Shown here: piece by piece, positions 33,558 through 42,414 of the stretch
How the letters are laid out: each line of letters begins with the position of its first letter
How positions within the stretch are numbered: position 1 is the first letter of the stretch
DNA from: Acrocarpospora corrugata
GTDB taxonomy: Bacteria > Actinomycetota > Actinomycetes > Streptosporangiales > Streptosporangiaceae
Direction: 5' to 3'
NCBI RefSeq assembly: GCF_009687845.1
Contig: NZ_BLAD01000070.1
Coordinates: forward strand, 1-64,000
DNA: 64,000 nucleotides
Translations under genes and position numbers: made by a program
The notes under the pieces: model-generated
Database searches by the model: none
What the model was told of the DNA's origin: nothing
The model's input: only the letters and a program-made list of their open reading frames with translations

Positions 33558-35015
33558 CTACGGGCGGGTCGAACCCACCGAGTACGCTCCGGAGCCGCTG
33601 TAGGCGTGGACACGGATCCGGTAGGAGCCTGCGGTGCCGTTGTAGGTGACGGCCTCGTCGGGGCCCGCGCTGGTGCCGCTGGCGACGGTGACCCAGCTGC
33701 TGCCGTTGTAGCGCTGCAGGTACAGGTCGAAGTCGACGCCGTTCGGGCCGTCGAGGCAGGCGCGGTGGGTGCCGGAGACGGTCGAGGTGTAGGAGGAGTT
33801 GTTCGGCAGGTAGACGTTGGCGCCGCTGGTCAGTGAGCCGGTGTAGGTGTTGGCGTAGCCGGAGCAGGTGGTGCCGCCTCCTCCGCCGCCCTGGGTGACC
33901 AGGGTCAGTCCGTACGTGGAGAGGATCTCGTTGACCGGCTGGAAGTAGGTGGTGCCGCCGGAGGAGCAGTTGCCTGAGCCGCCGGAGGTGACGCCCTGGG
34001 CCTGGTTGCCGGAGATCCAGGAGCCGCCGGAGTCGCCGGGTTCGGCGCAGACGTTGGTGCGGGTCAGGCCGGTGACGGTGCCCTGCGGGTAGGTGACGGT
34101 GGCGTTGAGCTGCTGGACGACGCCGCAGTGCCAGCCGGTGGTGGAGCCGGAGCGGCAGATGGAGCCGCCGACGACCTGGGCGCTGGAGCCGGCCACGGTC
34201 ACGGTGCCGCCGCCGGAGCCTACGACGACGGGCTGGGGGGTCCAGTTGGCGTTGACGGCGACCCAGGCGTAGTCGTTGCCGGGGAAGGAGGAGGCCTGGA
34301 AGGTGCCCTGGGCGACTCGGTTGAAGCCTTGGGTGGAGGCGCCGGCGGTGCCGCAGTGGCCGGCGGTGACGAAGCCGTTGGTGCTGCCGCGGGTGATCGA
34401 GAAGCCGATCGAGCAGCGGCCGCTGTTGTTGATGTAGTACGCGTCGCCGCCGCGTAAGTCGTAGTAGGGCTGCGGCTGCTCGGTGGTGGCCTCGATCCGT
34501 ACGGCTCTCGCGTCGACGCCGGTGGCCGCGACGAACGCTTCGGTGGCGGCCTGGTCGCGGGAGAGGACGACGACGGCGTTGGTGCGGACGTCGACGTACC
34601 AGCCGGAGACGGTGGCGGGGGCGGTGGACTGGTCGAGGCGGGCCTTCACGCCGTCCAGGTCGGCGAGGGTGCGGGTGACGACCTGGGCTTTGGCGCCGGA
34701 GGCGGTGATGCCGGCGGCGGCGGTGGCGTCGGTGACGGCGACGGTGAGGGTGGCGGCGTCGCCGCTGAGCCAGGAGCCGGCGAACCGGTTCCCGAGGGTG
34801 GTGCGGATCTTGCCTTCCACCTTGCCGAGCCGCTTCTCGTTCAGCAGCCGGGTTTCGGCCTGCTCAACGGTCAGGTTCAGGTCCCGCTGGAGGGCCTGGA
34901 CCATGGTCGGCGCGGGTTTGGTGTCCGCGGCGGCCACACCGGGGGTGGTGGTGAGAACGAGGGCGATACCGAGGGTGACGGTGGTCGCCGCGCTCAGGAG
35001 GTGCCTGCTGCGCAT
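33558..35015 (-). CDS. Secreted S1 serine protease (streptogrisin/alpha-lytic type) with C-terminal PPC domain
   Basis: 485 residues in prepro form: signal peptide (1-30, ending VAAAD), an alpha-lytic-type pro-region (about 35-185), the protease domain (about 190-375) and a PPC domain (about 385-485) after a Gly linker. Catalytic residues are in TAGHC (His), NDYAWV (Asp) and GDSGGS (Ser). Cys pairs match the family disulphides. The pro-region folds the enzyme and is then removed. It is a free-standing gene with its own terminator. Confidence 0.95.
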   Translation of the reverse strand: MRSRHLLSAATTVTLGIALVLTTTPGVAAADTKPAPTMVQALQRDLNLTVEQAETRLLNEKRLGKVEGKIRTTLGNRFAGSWLSGDAATLTVAVTDATAAAGITASGAKAQVVTRTLADLDGVKARLDQSTAPATVSGWYVDVRTNAVVVLSRDQAATEAFVAATGVDARAVRIEATTEQPQPYYDLRGGDAYYINNSGRCSIGFSITRGSTNGFVTAGHCGTAGASTQGFNRVAQGTFQASSFPGNDYAWVAVNANWTPQPVVVGSGGGTVTVAGSSAQVVGGSICRSGSTTGWHCGVVQQLNATVTYPQGTVTGLTRTNVCAEPGDSGGSWISGNQAQGVTSGGSGNCSSGGTTYFQPVNEILSTYGLTLVTQGGGGGGTTCSGYANTYTGSLTSGANVYLPNNSSYTSTVSGTHRACLDGPNGVDFDLYLQRYNGSSWVTVASGTSAGPDEAVTYNGTAGSYRIRVHAYSGSGAYSVGSTRP

Positions 35016-35100
35016 CGGGTCTCCTTGGGGGGTGGGAGTGCCGTCAACGTAACGGCGGGAGTGCCCGGCGAGGACCTACCAGTTGCCCCCCACCATGGTG

Positions 35101-36060
35101 TTATGGCACGGTTCCATAACCCTGGTTTCGGGCCAGCCAATTTGAGTAGGCGGGGCTCTGGAGGGCGGCGTCCTGATGGGCGGCCTTGGCGTGGCCGACG
35201 ATCTGGGCGGCGTTCTCGGCGGCGGGGGTCTCCGGGTGCCAGCCGAGCAGCTGCCGCCAGCGCAGCGGCGTGCCGGTGATGGGGAGCGCGACCAGGCCCT
35301 CGCTCAGCCGGAAGGTGCCCTGGCAGAGTGCGACCGCGCGGCCGACCCTGACCAGATGCACGCAGGTCGCCACATCGGTCTCGTAGATGGTCGCGGGGGT
35401 GAAACCGGCCCGTGAGGCCGCCACCGCGAAGCATTCGCCGAAGCAGCCGTCGCCGGGCGTGACCGCCCACTGCTCCTCGGCGAGCGCGCCCAGTTCGACC
35501 TCGTGCTCGCCGGCCAGCGGATGCCCGGCGGACACCAGCACGAAGACCGGGTCCATCGCCACCACGGCCCAGGCCACGGCTTCGTCGCCGGGGGCCCGGG
35601 TGTCGCCGCAGACGCCGATCAGGGCGTAGTCGAGGCGGCCGAGCATGACCTTGGTGGCCAGTTCGCCGGTGGACCATGAGGTGGCCGTGGTGATGACGGC
35701 GTCGGGCTCGGCCTGGGCCAGCCGGTCGACCAGGCCGCCCAGGATCGGGCCGTTGGCCGCGCCGATCCGGTAGCGCCGCCCTGGCTCGCCGCCGTTGGCC
35801 AGCCGCGCCGCCTCCTCCTGTAGTTGCCGTACGGCGGGCAGCAGCACCTGCGCCCGGGACAGCACCAGTTCGCCCAGCGGGGTCGGCCGGGAGCCGGTGT
35901 GGTCACGCTGGAAGAGGGTGCCGCCGAGGGCCCTTTCGATTCGTTTGAGCTGCGCGGTCAGCGCGGGCTGCGCCAGCCCGAGCACGGTGGCCGCTTTGCT
36001 GACGCTGCCGGTCTCGGCGACCGTGCGCACAATGCGGAGATGGCGGAGCTCCAAGTCCAT
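35101..36060 (-). CDS. LysR-family transcriptional regulator
   Basis: 319 residues: an N-terminal winged helix (LRHLRIVRTVAETGSVSKAATVLGLAQPALTAQ) and a LysR substrate-binding domain. It begins 165 bases from the divergent sugar-binding lipoprotein gene, with an AT-rich stretch (36070-36125) between them where its operator probably lies. Divergent LysR genes usually control the neighbouring gene. The effector is unknown. Confidence 0.94.
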   Translation of the reverse strand: MDLELRHLRIVRTVAETGSVSKAATVLGLAQPALTAQLKRIERALGGTLFQRDHTGSRPTPLGELVLSRAQVLLPAVRQLQEEAARLANGGEPGRRYRIGAANGPILGGLVDRLAQAEPDAVITTATSWSTGELATKVMLGRLDYALIGVCGDTRAPGDEAVAWAVVAMDPVFVLVSAGHPLAGEHEVELGALAEEQWAVTPGDGCFGECFAVAASRAGFTPATIYETDVATCVHLVRVGRAVALCQGTFRLSEGLVALPITGTPLRWRQLLGWHPETPAAENAAQIVGHAKAAHQDAALQSPAYSNWLARNQGYGTVP

Positions 36061-36225
36061 AGGCCGACCGTATGGGTATGTAATAACTCCAGCAATGATG
36101 ATTTGTCACACATTCTGACTAGTCAAGTCGGAAACGGGGCATCAAGACTCGGCCAAAGGGGGTACGGCCTGGGAATTCTTCGGGTATGGGCGCTGTACGG
36201 GACCGCGCTGTTTGAGGGGGGGACC

Positions 36226-37335
36226 GTGGTGACGAGATGGCGATTGGCGAGTGCCGCCCTGCTGGTCGCGGGCGCGGTCGGATGCGCGGTGATGCCCGGT
36301 TCCGGCGGGGGGACGGACACCGCGGGGGACACGCCTCCGCTCGTCGACGAGGGGTTCAAGATCGGGCTGCTGCTGCCCGAGAGCGAGACGACCAGATACG
36401 AGAAGTTCGACCGTCCTTACATCACCAGGTCGATCAAGGAGCTCTGCCCGGACTGCACGGTGCTCCATCACAACGCGGGGGGTGACTCCGGTCAGCAACA
36501 GCAGCAGATCGACAAGATGATCACCCACGGGGTGAAGGTCCTCATCCTGGACGCCGTGGACGCCGAGACGATCGCGCCCTCCGTCACGAAGGCCAAGCAG
36601 CAGGGGGTCAAGGTCATCGCGTACGACCGGCTGGCCGAGGGGCCGATCGACTCCTATACCTCCTTCGACAATGTCGAGGTCGGCAGGATGCAGGGTCAGG
36701 CGCTGCTGGAGGCGCTGGAGAAGGGCGGGAATCCGACGCGCGGGCCGATCGTCATGATCAACGGAGCGCCGGCCGATCCCAACGCGGGGGAGTTCAAGGA
36801 GGGGGCCCACGCGGTGCTGGACGGGAACGTGCGGGTCGGCCGGGAGTTCGACACGCCCGACTGGAGCCCGGAGCAGGCGGGGATCGAGGCGACCGCCGCG
36901 TTCGCCGCGCTGGGCGTCGACCAGGTGATCGGGGTGTATTCCGCCAATGACGGGATGGCCGGGGGGATCGCCGAGGCCATCCGGCTGTCCGGGGCCAAGC
37001 CGGGGACTCCGCTGACCGGTCAGGACGCGGAGCTCGCCGCGATTCAGCGGATCCTGCTCGGCACCCAGACCATGACGATCTACAAGCCGATCATGCCGCA
37101 GGCGCAGAGCGCCGCCCATATGGCCATCGACCTCGCGGCCGGCCGCAGGCTCCGGGCTCCGACGACGGTGAGCAACTCGACGGTGAAGGGAATTCCTTCG
37201 ATGGTCATCGCGCCGATGGTGGTGACCAGGGACAACATCAAGGGGACCGTGGTTCAGGACGGCTTCTGGTCGGTCAAGGAGATCTGTGCCCCGGAGCAAT
37301 TGAAGGCGGCGTGCAAGTCCACGGGACTGATCTGA
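36226..37335 (+). CDS. Sugar-type ABC substrate-binding lipoprotein (XylF/ChvE-like), no transporter nearby
   Basis: 369 residues with a lipoprotein signal (LLVAGAVGC, Cys near residue 18) and the periplasmic-binding fold I: FKIGLLLPESETTRYEKFD, GVKVLILDAVDAETIAP, VKVIAYDRL, GVYSANDGMAGGIAEAI and GQDAELAAIQRILLG, as in xylose-binding XylF. GTG 36226 follows GAGGGG at about seven bases; the next codon is also GTG. No ATPase or permease gene accompanies it, so it may serve a transporter encoded elsewhere or act as a sensor. Confidence 0.88.
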   Translation: MVTRWRLASAALLVAGAVGCAVMPGSGGGTDTAGDTPPLVDEGFKIGLLLPESETTRYEKFDRPYITRSIKELCPDCTVLHHNAGGDSGQQQQQIDKMITHGVKVLILDAVDAETIAPSVTKAKQQGVKVIAYDRLAEGPIDSYTSFDNVEVGRMQGQALLEALEKGGNPTRGPIVMINGAPADPNAGEFKEGAHAVLDGNVRVGREFDTPDWSPEQAGIEATAAFAALGVDQVIGVYSANDGMAGGIAEAIRLSGAKPGTPLTGQDAELAAIQRILLGTQTMTIYKPIMPQAQSAAHMAIDLAAGRRLRAPTTVSNSTVKGIPSMVIAPMVVTRDNIKGTVVQDGFWSVKEICAPEQLKAACKSTGLI

Positions 37336-37341
37336 GGCGTT

Positions 37342-38370
37342 CTAGTCGCGGAGGGTTTCGGCGAGTTGTTCTGGGGTCAGGCGGTGGGAACCGACGTAGT
37401 ACAGCACGGCTCCGGCCGGGAGGCTGGCCTGCCAGCTGGGGTTGACCAGGAGTTGTTCGCCGGTTCTGGCGGCCAGGAGGGTCGCGCCGTGGCGGCGGCC
37501 GAGGGAGGTCTGGCATTTGTCCACCGAGACCGGGCCGAGTGACTCCGGGAGGCGTACCGAATAGGTGTCGGCGCCGCCGTGGGTCATCAGCTGGGTGTAG
37601 ATCTCGGTGATGCCGGGGTCCTTCAGCTCTTCGGTGATCATGTGCGGGCTGTGCCACTGCACGCAGCGGAGTTTCTCGTCCACGTAGCGCAGGTGCTGGA
37701 CGCGCGCGATGTCGCGGAGCGCCACGACCAGATGGGCGCCGGTGGCGACGTGGTCGGCGGTGACGGCGACGGCCAGGGCCTCGTTGTCGTCCCGGGCGTC
37801 CACCAGGACGCTGTGGGCGCGGTGCACGCCGGCCCGCCGGAGCACGCCCGCGTCGGTCAGCTCGCCCCGGACGAACTCGACGTCGCGGTCGGCCATCGGG
37901 TGCGCGCCGACCTCGTCCCAGGCGCAGAGCACGACCCGGGTGGCGCCGTCGGCCGTCAGTTCGTCCACGATGTGCTCGGTCCGGCCGGGCGTGTAGCCCA
38001 GCAGGACGATATGACCGGACAGATCCACCGTGATGGCTCCTTGCATCCTGCGTCCCTTCGCCTGCTCCAGGCGGGTCGCCAGCCTGGTGAAGACCGTGGT
38101 CAGGGTGGCGATGCCACCCACGATCACGTACGCCCCGACCACATGTCCGGCCGCCGATTCCGGAAACAGGTCTCCGTAGCCGACCGTGGCCGAGGTCACC
38201 ACGAAATACCACCAGAAGTTCCCCGGCTCGGCGATCGGGCTCCCGGCCGGCTCCGCCAGCGCCATCAGCGGCCAGCTGGTCAGGAACACCACGCCGAGCA
38301 CGAGCACGGGCGTCCACCAGCCGCCGAGCAGCGCGATCCGGCTGAACAGCCGCGCGACGAAGACCGGCAC
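37342..38370 (-). CDS. Potassium channel with RCK/TrkA-N domain
   Basis: 342 residues: two membrane helices flanking a pore loop with the selectivity filter TVGYGD (about 62-67), then a cytoplasmic Rossmann TrkA-N domain beginning GHIVLLGYTPGRTEHIV. This is the MthK/Kch-type layout for NAD- or ligand-gated K+ flux. GTG 38370 is chosen for the GGGAGG four bases upstream. Only six bases separate its stop from the convergent lipoprotein gene. Confidence 0.92.
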   Translation of the reverse strand: MPVFVARLFSRIALLGGWWTPVLVLGVVFLTSWPLMALAEPAGSPIAEPGNFWWYFVVTSATVGYGDLFPESAAGHVVGAYVIVGGIATLTTVFTRLATRLEQAKGRRMQGAITVDLSGHIVLLGYTPGRTEHIVDELTADGATRVVLCAWDEVGAHPMADRDVEFVRGELTDAGVLRRAGVHRAHSVLVDARDDNEALAVAVTADHVATGAHLVVALRDIARVQHLRYVDEKLRCVQWHSPHMITEELKDPGITEIYTQLMTHGGADTYSVRLPESLGPVSVDKCQTSLGRRHGATLLAARTGEQLLVNPSWQASLPAGAVLYYVGSHRLTPEQLAETLRD

Positions 38371-38430
38371 AGTTCCTCCCACGTTCGTGCAGGTCACACT
38401 AACGGGACAAACAGCCAGAAAACAGCCCGG

Positions 38431-38841
38431 TTACTCCAGTGGATTCAGCGAGACGACCGGGATCGCGCGCCCGGCCTTCTCCTCGTGCTCCAGGAAGAAC
38501 GGGTAGTGCTCGGTGATCGACTGCCAGAGCCCGTCGCGCTCCGCGCCCTCGGTCGGCTCGGCGACGGCGATGTAGACCTCGGGGCCGACCTCGACGGTGA
38601 CCTTCGGTTCGGCCAGCAGGTTCAGATACCACTCGGGGGCTTCGGGCGCGCCCGCGTTGGAGGCCATGACGAGGAGGCGGTCGCCCTCTTCGACGTACAT
38701 CATCGGGGTGGTGTGCGGGCGGCCGGTGACGCGGCCCCGGGTGGTGAGGATGAGCAGGGGGCGGCCCTCGAACGCGGCGCCGCCCTTGGCGGCGCGGAAG
38801 TCCTCGATGGTCTTCGCGTTGATCTCTCGTATGTCTTCCAT
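38431..38841 (-). CDS. Deazaflavin (F420)-dependent oxidoreductase-like protein (Ddn family)
   Basis: 136 residues of the nitroreductase/deazaflavin-dependent family: LLILTTRGRVTGRPHTTPMMYVEEGDRLLVMAS, then PEWYLNLLAEPKVTVEVG. Members use F420H2 or bind FMN. An in-frame ATG at 38874 would add 11 residues; the start used gives the usual N-terminus. It is the second gene behind the Lrp-type regulator, about 40 bases away, and may be its target. Confidence 0.88.
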   Translation of the reverse strand: MEDIREINAKTIEDFRAAKGGAAFEGRPLLILTTRGRVTGRPHTTPMMYVEEGDRLLVMASNAGAPEAPEWYLNLLAEPKVTVEVGPEVYIAVAEPTEGAERDGLWQSITEHYPFFLEHEEKAGRAIPVVSLNPLE

Positions 38842-38881
38842 GGCCGAGATACTGACCAGAAAGGCTGCCATCATGTGTCAG

Positions 38882-39373
38882 TTACGGGGTGTCCCAGGTA
38901 AAGCGATTCGTGTGTACGGCAAAATACGGGAACGTCTCGCATGCTGACACGCCGTCGAGGGGCTTGATCCGATCTTCGACCAGGTCGAGGAGGGCGCGGG
39001 CGGAGGCGCAGGCGATCTCGGCGAAGAGCTGGTAGGAACCCGCGGTGAGGACCACGTGGCCGACCTCGGGGAGGGCGCCGACGGCGTCCGCGACCGGGCG
39101 GGGGTCGCCGCTGGTCCTGATGCCGAGCATGGCCATGGCGGGGCGGCCGAGGGCGATCGGGTCGACGAGGCCGGCGACGCGGAGCACGCCGCCGGAGGTG
39201 AGGCGCTGGACGCGCTGGCGGACGGCGGGCGCGGAGAGGCCGACGAGCGCGCCGAGGGCGGCGTAGGAGCGGCGGCCGTCGCGCTGGAGTTCGCGCAGGA
39301 TGGCCCGGTCGGTGCGATCGATGTCGGTTTTGTCCGGATCGTTCGTGATTTTGGATCGCTCGCGGGTAGGCAC
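38882..39373 (-). CDS. Lrp/AsnC-family transcriptional regulator
   Basis: 163 residues: an AsnC-type HTH (IDRTDRAILRELQRDGRRSYAALGALVGLSAPAVRQRVQRL) and the RAM ligand domain (LGIRTSGDPRPVADAVGALPEVGHVVLTAGSYQ). These octameric regulators respond to amino acids. GTG 39373 has no ribosome site but is preceded by TATACT at 8 bases, which argues for a leaderless transcript and this start. Confidence 0.92.
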   Translation of the reverse strand: MPTRERSKITNDPDKTDIDRTDRAILRELQRDGRRSYAALGALVGLSAPAVRQRVQRLTSGGVLRVAGLVDPIALGRPAMAMLGIRTSGDPRPVADAVGALPEVGHVVLTAGSYQLFAEIACASARALLDLVEDRIKPLDGVSACETFPYFAVHTNRFTWDTP

Positions 39374-39375
39374 GA

Positions 39376-39407
39376 ATCGAAAGTATAGGCGGCTCAGCAC
39401 CTTCGAT
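39376..39407 (-). promoter_or_regulatory. lrp promoter with flanking repeat (candidate self-operator)
   Basis: On the minus strand TATACT (39387-39382) is a good -10 placed so that transcription would start at or next to the GTG. The core is framed by ATCGAAG and CTTTCGAT (39401-39407 and 39376-39383), an imperfect inverted repeat. Autoregulation by binding near the promoter is common in Lrp proteins. Confidence 0.5.
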
Positions 39408-39603
39408 CCGGTGTTGAGGACGAGTGATTCGGCGGCAACCAATCCACCCCGCCAGGAACAGAAGTTCGTTTGCAGTTCAAACTATTGACGAGGGGTTCGC
39501 GGCTGTGTGAACCTCTCGGCAGTTCCATGCACGCGCTGGGCGGACGGTCAGGGTCCCCACCTGATCGTGCATGGCGGTTAACCATTCACGAGGGAGACCG
39601 TCC

Positions 39604-42336
39604 ATGCGAAGAAAGCTCCTCAGCATGCTCGCACTCGTCGCCGTGGCACTGGTCACGGTCGTGGTGCGCAACGCGCCGGCGGGTGCCGCGGCGTCAGACC
39701 CGTACAACTTCAAGAACGTGCGGATCGACGGTGGCGGCTTCGTGCCGGGCATCGTCTTCAACCAGACCGAACAGAACTTGATCTACGCGCGTACCGACAT
39801 CGGCGGCATGTACCGCTGGGACCAGGCCGGCCAGAGCTGGAAGCCGCTGCTCGACTGGGTCGGCTTCACCAACTGGGGCTACAACGGCGTCGACAGCATC
39901 GCCACCGATCCGGTGCAGACGAACCGGGTGTACGCCGCCGTCGGCATGTACACCAACAGCTGGGACCCGAACAACGGCGCGATCCTGCGCTCCACCAACA
40001 AGGGCGACTCCTGGTCGGTCACCACGCTGCCGTTCAAGATGGGCGGCAACATGCCGGGCCGCGGCATGGGCGAGCGGCTGGCCGTCGACCCGAACCGGAA
40101 CAGCACGCTGTACCTGGGCGCGCCCAACGGCAACGGCCTGTGGCGCAGCCTCGACTTCGGCGCGACCTGGGCGAAGGTGACCGCGTTCCCGAACGCCGGC
40201 AACTACGCCTCCGACCCGAGCGACCCGAACGGCTACGGCACCCACCAGCCGGGCGTCGTCTGGGTGACCTTCGACAAGCGGACCGGCACCAGCGGCAACG
40301 CCACCCAGACCATCTACGTGGGCGTCGCCGACAAGCAGAACACGGTCTACCGCACCACCAACGGCGGCACCAGCTGGGAGCGGCTCGCCGGTCAGCCGAC
40401 CGGGTACATCGCGCACAAGGGCGTGCTCGACACCGTCAACGGCTACCTCTACCTCGCGACCAGCGACACCGGCGGCCCCTACGACGGCGCGAAGGGCGAC
40501 GTGTGGCGGTACGCCACCGCCACCGGCGCCTGGACGCAGATCAGCCCGATCCCGTCCAGCAGCGCCGACGACTACTTCGGCTACAGCGGCCTGACCATCG
40601 ACCGGCAGAACCCGGGCACCATCATGGTGTCCACCCAGATGTCCTGGTGGCCGGACGTGATCTTCTTCAGGTCCACCGACAGCGGCGCGACCTGGACCCG
40701 GGTGTGGGACTTCACCTCCTACCCGAACCGCAGTTTCCGCTACAAGATGGACGTCACCTCCTCGCCGTGGCTGAGCTTCGGCGCGAACCCGCAGCCGCCC
40801 GAGGTGACGCCCAAGCTGGGCTGGATGGTCGAGTCGATGGAGATCGACCCGTTCAACGGCAACCGGTTCATGTACGGCACCGGCGCGACCCTCTACGGCA
40901 GTACCGACCTCAAGCTCTGGGACACCGGCGGGCAGTTCACCATCAAGCCGATGGTGAAGGGCCTGGAGGAGACCGCCGTACTCGACCTGGTCAGCCCGCC
41001 GACCGGCGCGCCGCTGGTCAGCGGCCTGGGTGACATCGGCGGCTTCCGGCACACCAACCTGGACGCGGTCCCGCCGATGATGTTCACGGCGCCCAACTTC
41101 ACCTCCACCACCTCGCTCGACTACGCCGAGACCAACCCGAGCGTGATGGTCAGGTCGGGCAACTTCACCGACTCCGACCGGCCGAACGACAGCCACGTGT
41201 CCTTCTCCACCGACGGCGGCGCGAACTGGTTCCAGGGCGGCGAGCCGGGCGGCGTCAACAACGGCGGCACTGTGGCGGCCTCGGCGGACGGCAGCAGGTT
41301 CGTCTGGGCTCCGGGCGACAGCGGCATCCAGGTCGTCTACTCGGTCGGGTTCGGCAACTCGTGGCAGACCTCGACGGGTGCGCCGGCGAACGCGCGGATC
41401 GAGTCCGACCGGGTGAACTCGCAGAAGTTCTACGCCTTCGCCAACGGCCGGTTCTACGTCAGCACCAACGGCGGCGCGGCCTTCACGGCGACCGCGGCGA
41501 CCGGGCTGCCGACCGTCGGCAAGTTCAAGGCGGTGGCCGGGCGCGAGGGCGACATCTGGCTGGCGGGCGGCACGTCCACGACGTCCTACGGCCTGTGGCA
41601 CTCCACCAACTCCGGCGCGTCGTTCACGAAGCTGGCGAATGTGCAGGAGGCCGACAACATCGGCTTCGGGCGGGCGGCTCCCGGGCAGAGCTACCCGGCG
41701 CTGTTCACCGTCGCCAAGATCGACAACGTGCGCGGGGTGTACCGGTCGGACAACACGGGCGGCACCTGGGTGCGGATCAACGACGACGCGCACCAGTACG
41801 GCAACATCGGCGAGGCGATCACCGGTGACCCGCGCACCTATGGGCGGGTTTACCTGGGCACCAACGGCCGGGGCATCATCTACGGCGACCGCACGGGCGC
41901 GAACCCGTCGCCTTCGCCCAGCCCAAGCCCCAGCCCCAGCCCGTCTCCGTCTCCGTCTCCGTCCCCTTCGCCGTCGCCGAGCCCGTCTCCGTCGCCCAGC
42001 CCGAGTCCGAGTCCGAGTCCGGGCGTCGGCAAGGCGTGCACCGCGACCTACGTGATCACCAACACCTGGCCGGGCAACTTCAGCGCCACGGTGACCGTCC
42101 GCAGTAGCGGCACGGCGGCGATCACCGGCTGGCAGGTCCGCTGGACCTACCCGAACGGCCAGACGATCCAGTCGCTGTGGAACGGCGCCCACACCCAGAG
42201 CGGGGCGAACGTCACAGTGAACAACATGGGTTACAACGGCAACCTGACTCCGAACGCCACGACATCATTCGGCTTCAACGCGGCCGCGCCGGGCACCAAC
42301 AACGTCCCCACCCCGGTGACCTGCACGGCTTCCTGA
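39604..42336 (+). CDS. Secreted GH74 beta-glucanase/xyloglucanase with CBM2
   Basis: 910 residues: signal peptide (1-32, ending PAGAAA), a GH74 domain of about 720 residues made of repeated propeller blades, a long Pro/Ser linker near 770-808, and a C-terminal cellulose-binding CBM2 of about 100 residues with a Cys at each end (KACTATYVITNTWPGNF ... TPVTCTAS). The first catalytic aspartate should be in ARTDIGGMYRW. GH74 enzymes cleave xyloglucan and related glucans. GAGGGAGA precedes ATG 39604. A GTTTG-CAGTT-CAAAC repeat (39468-39482) upstream may bind its regulator. Confidence 0.94.
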   Translation: MRRKLLSMLALVAVALVTVVVRNAPAGAAASDPYNFKNVRIDGGGFVPGIVFNQTEQNLIYARTDIGGMYRWDQAGQSWKPLLDWVGFTNWGYNGVDSIATDPVQTNRVYAAVGMYTNSWDPNNGAILRSTNKGDSWSVTTLPFKMGGNMPGRGMGERLAVDPNRNSTLYLGAPNGNGLWRSLDFGATWAKVTAFPNAGNYASDPSDPNGYGTHQPGVVWVTFDKRTGTSGNATQTIYVGVADKQNTVYRTTNGGTSWERLAGQPTGYIAHKGVLDTVNGYLYLATSDTGGPYDGAKGDVWRYATATGAWTQISPIPSSSADDYFGYSGLTIDRQNPGTIMVSTQMSWWPDVIFFRSTDSGATWTRVWDFTSYPNRSFRYKMDVTSSPWLSFGANPQPPEVTPKLGWMVESMEIDPFNGNRFMYGTGATLYGSTDLKLWDTGGQFTIKPMVKGLEETAVLDLVSPPTGAPLVSGLGDIGGFRHTNLDAVPPMMFTAPNFTSTTSLDYAETNPSVMVRSGNFTDSDRPNDSHVSFSTDGGANWFQGGEPGGVNNGGTVAASADGSRFVWAPGDSGIQVVYSVGFGNSWQTSTGAPANARIESDRVNSQKFYAFANGRFYVSTNGGAAFTATAATGLPTVGKFKAVAGREGDIWLAGGTSTTSYGLWHSTNSGASFTKLANVQEADNIGFGRAAPGQSYPALFTVAKIDNVRGVYRSDNTGGTWVRINDDAHQYGNIGEAITGDPRTYGRVYLGTNGRGIIYGDRTGANPSPSPSPSPSPSPSPSPSPSPSPSPSPSPSPSPSPSPSPGVGKACTATYVITNTWPGNFSATVTVRSSGTAAITGWQVRWTYPNGQTIQSLWNGAHTQSGANVTVNNMGYNGNLTPNATTSFGFNAAAPGTNNVPTPVTCTAS

Positions 42337-42364
42337 TTCTGGGGGTTCCTCCGGCCTCCAGTCC

Positions 42365-42405
42365 GGTACGGCTTCCGCCGCCCGCCCAGCGGCGGGAGCC
42401 GTACC
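42365..42405 (+). terminator. Strong hairpin between GH74 gene and pta
   Basis: A 9-bp outer stem GGTACGGCT / AGCCGTACC encloses an inner CCGCCG / CGGCGG stem. It is about 30 bases after the GH74 stop and ends only nine bases before the pta ATG. It should terminate the glucanase transcript, and may also shape the 5' end of the pta mRNA, for which no Shine-Dalgarno is visible. Confidence 0.7.
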
Positions 42406-42414
42406 ATAACCCGC

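Noticed and set aside
35824-36225. An N-terminal extension of the sugar-binding lipoprotein
   Set aside because: It overlaps the divergent LysR gene and its promoter; the lipoprotein signal starts at GTG 36226.
41908-42025. Short tandem repeats that could suggest a CRISPR or satellite
   Set aside because: They are degenerate Pro/Ser codons of the GH74-CBM2 linker, in frame and without spacers.
39694-42192. An 832-codon minus-strand frame over the GH74 gene
   Set aside because: It is antisense to a glucanase with signal peptide, linker and CBM2, and is repetitive and Arg/Gly-rich.
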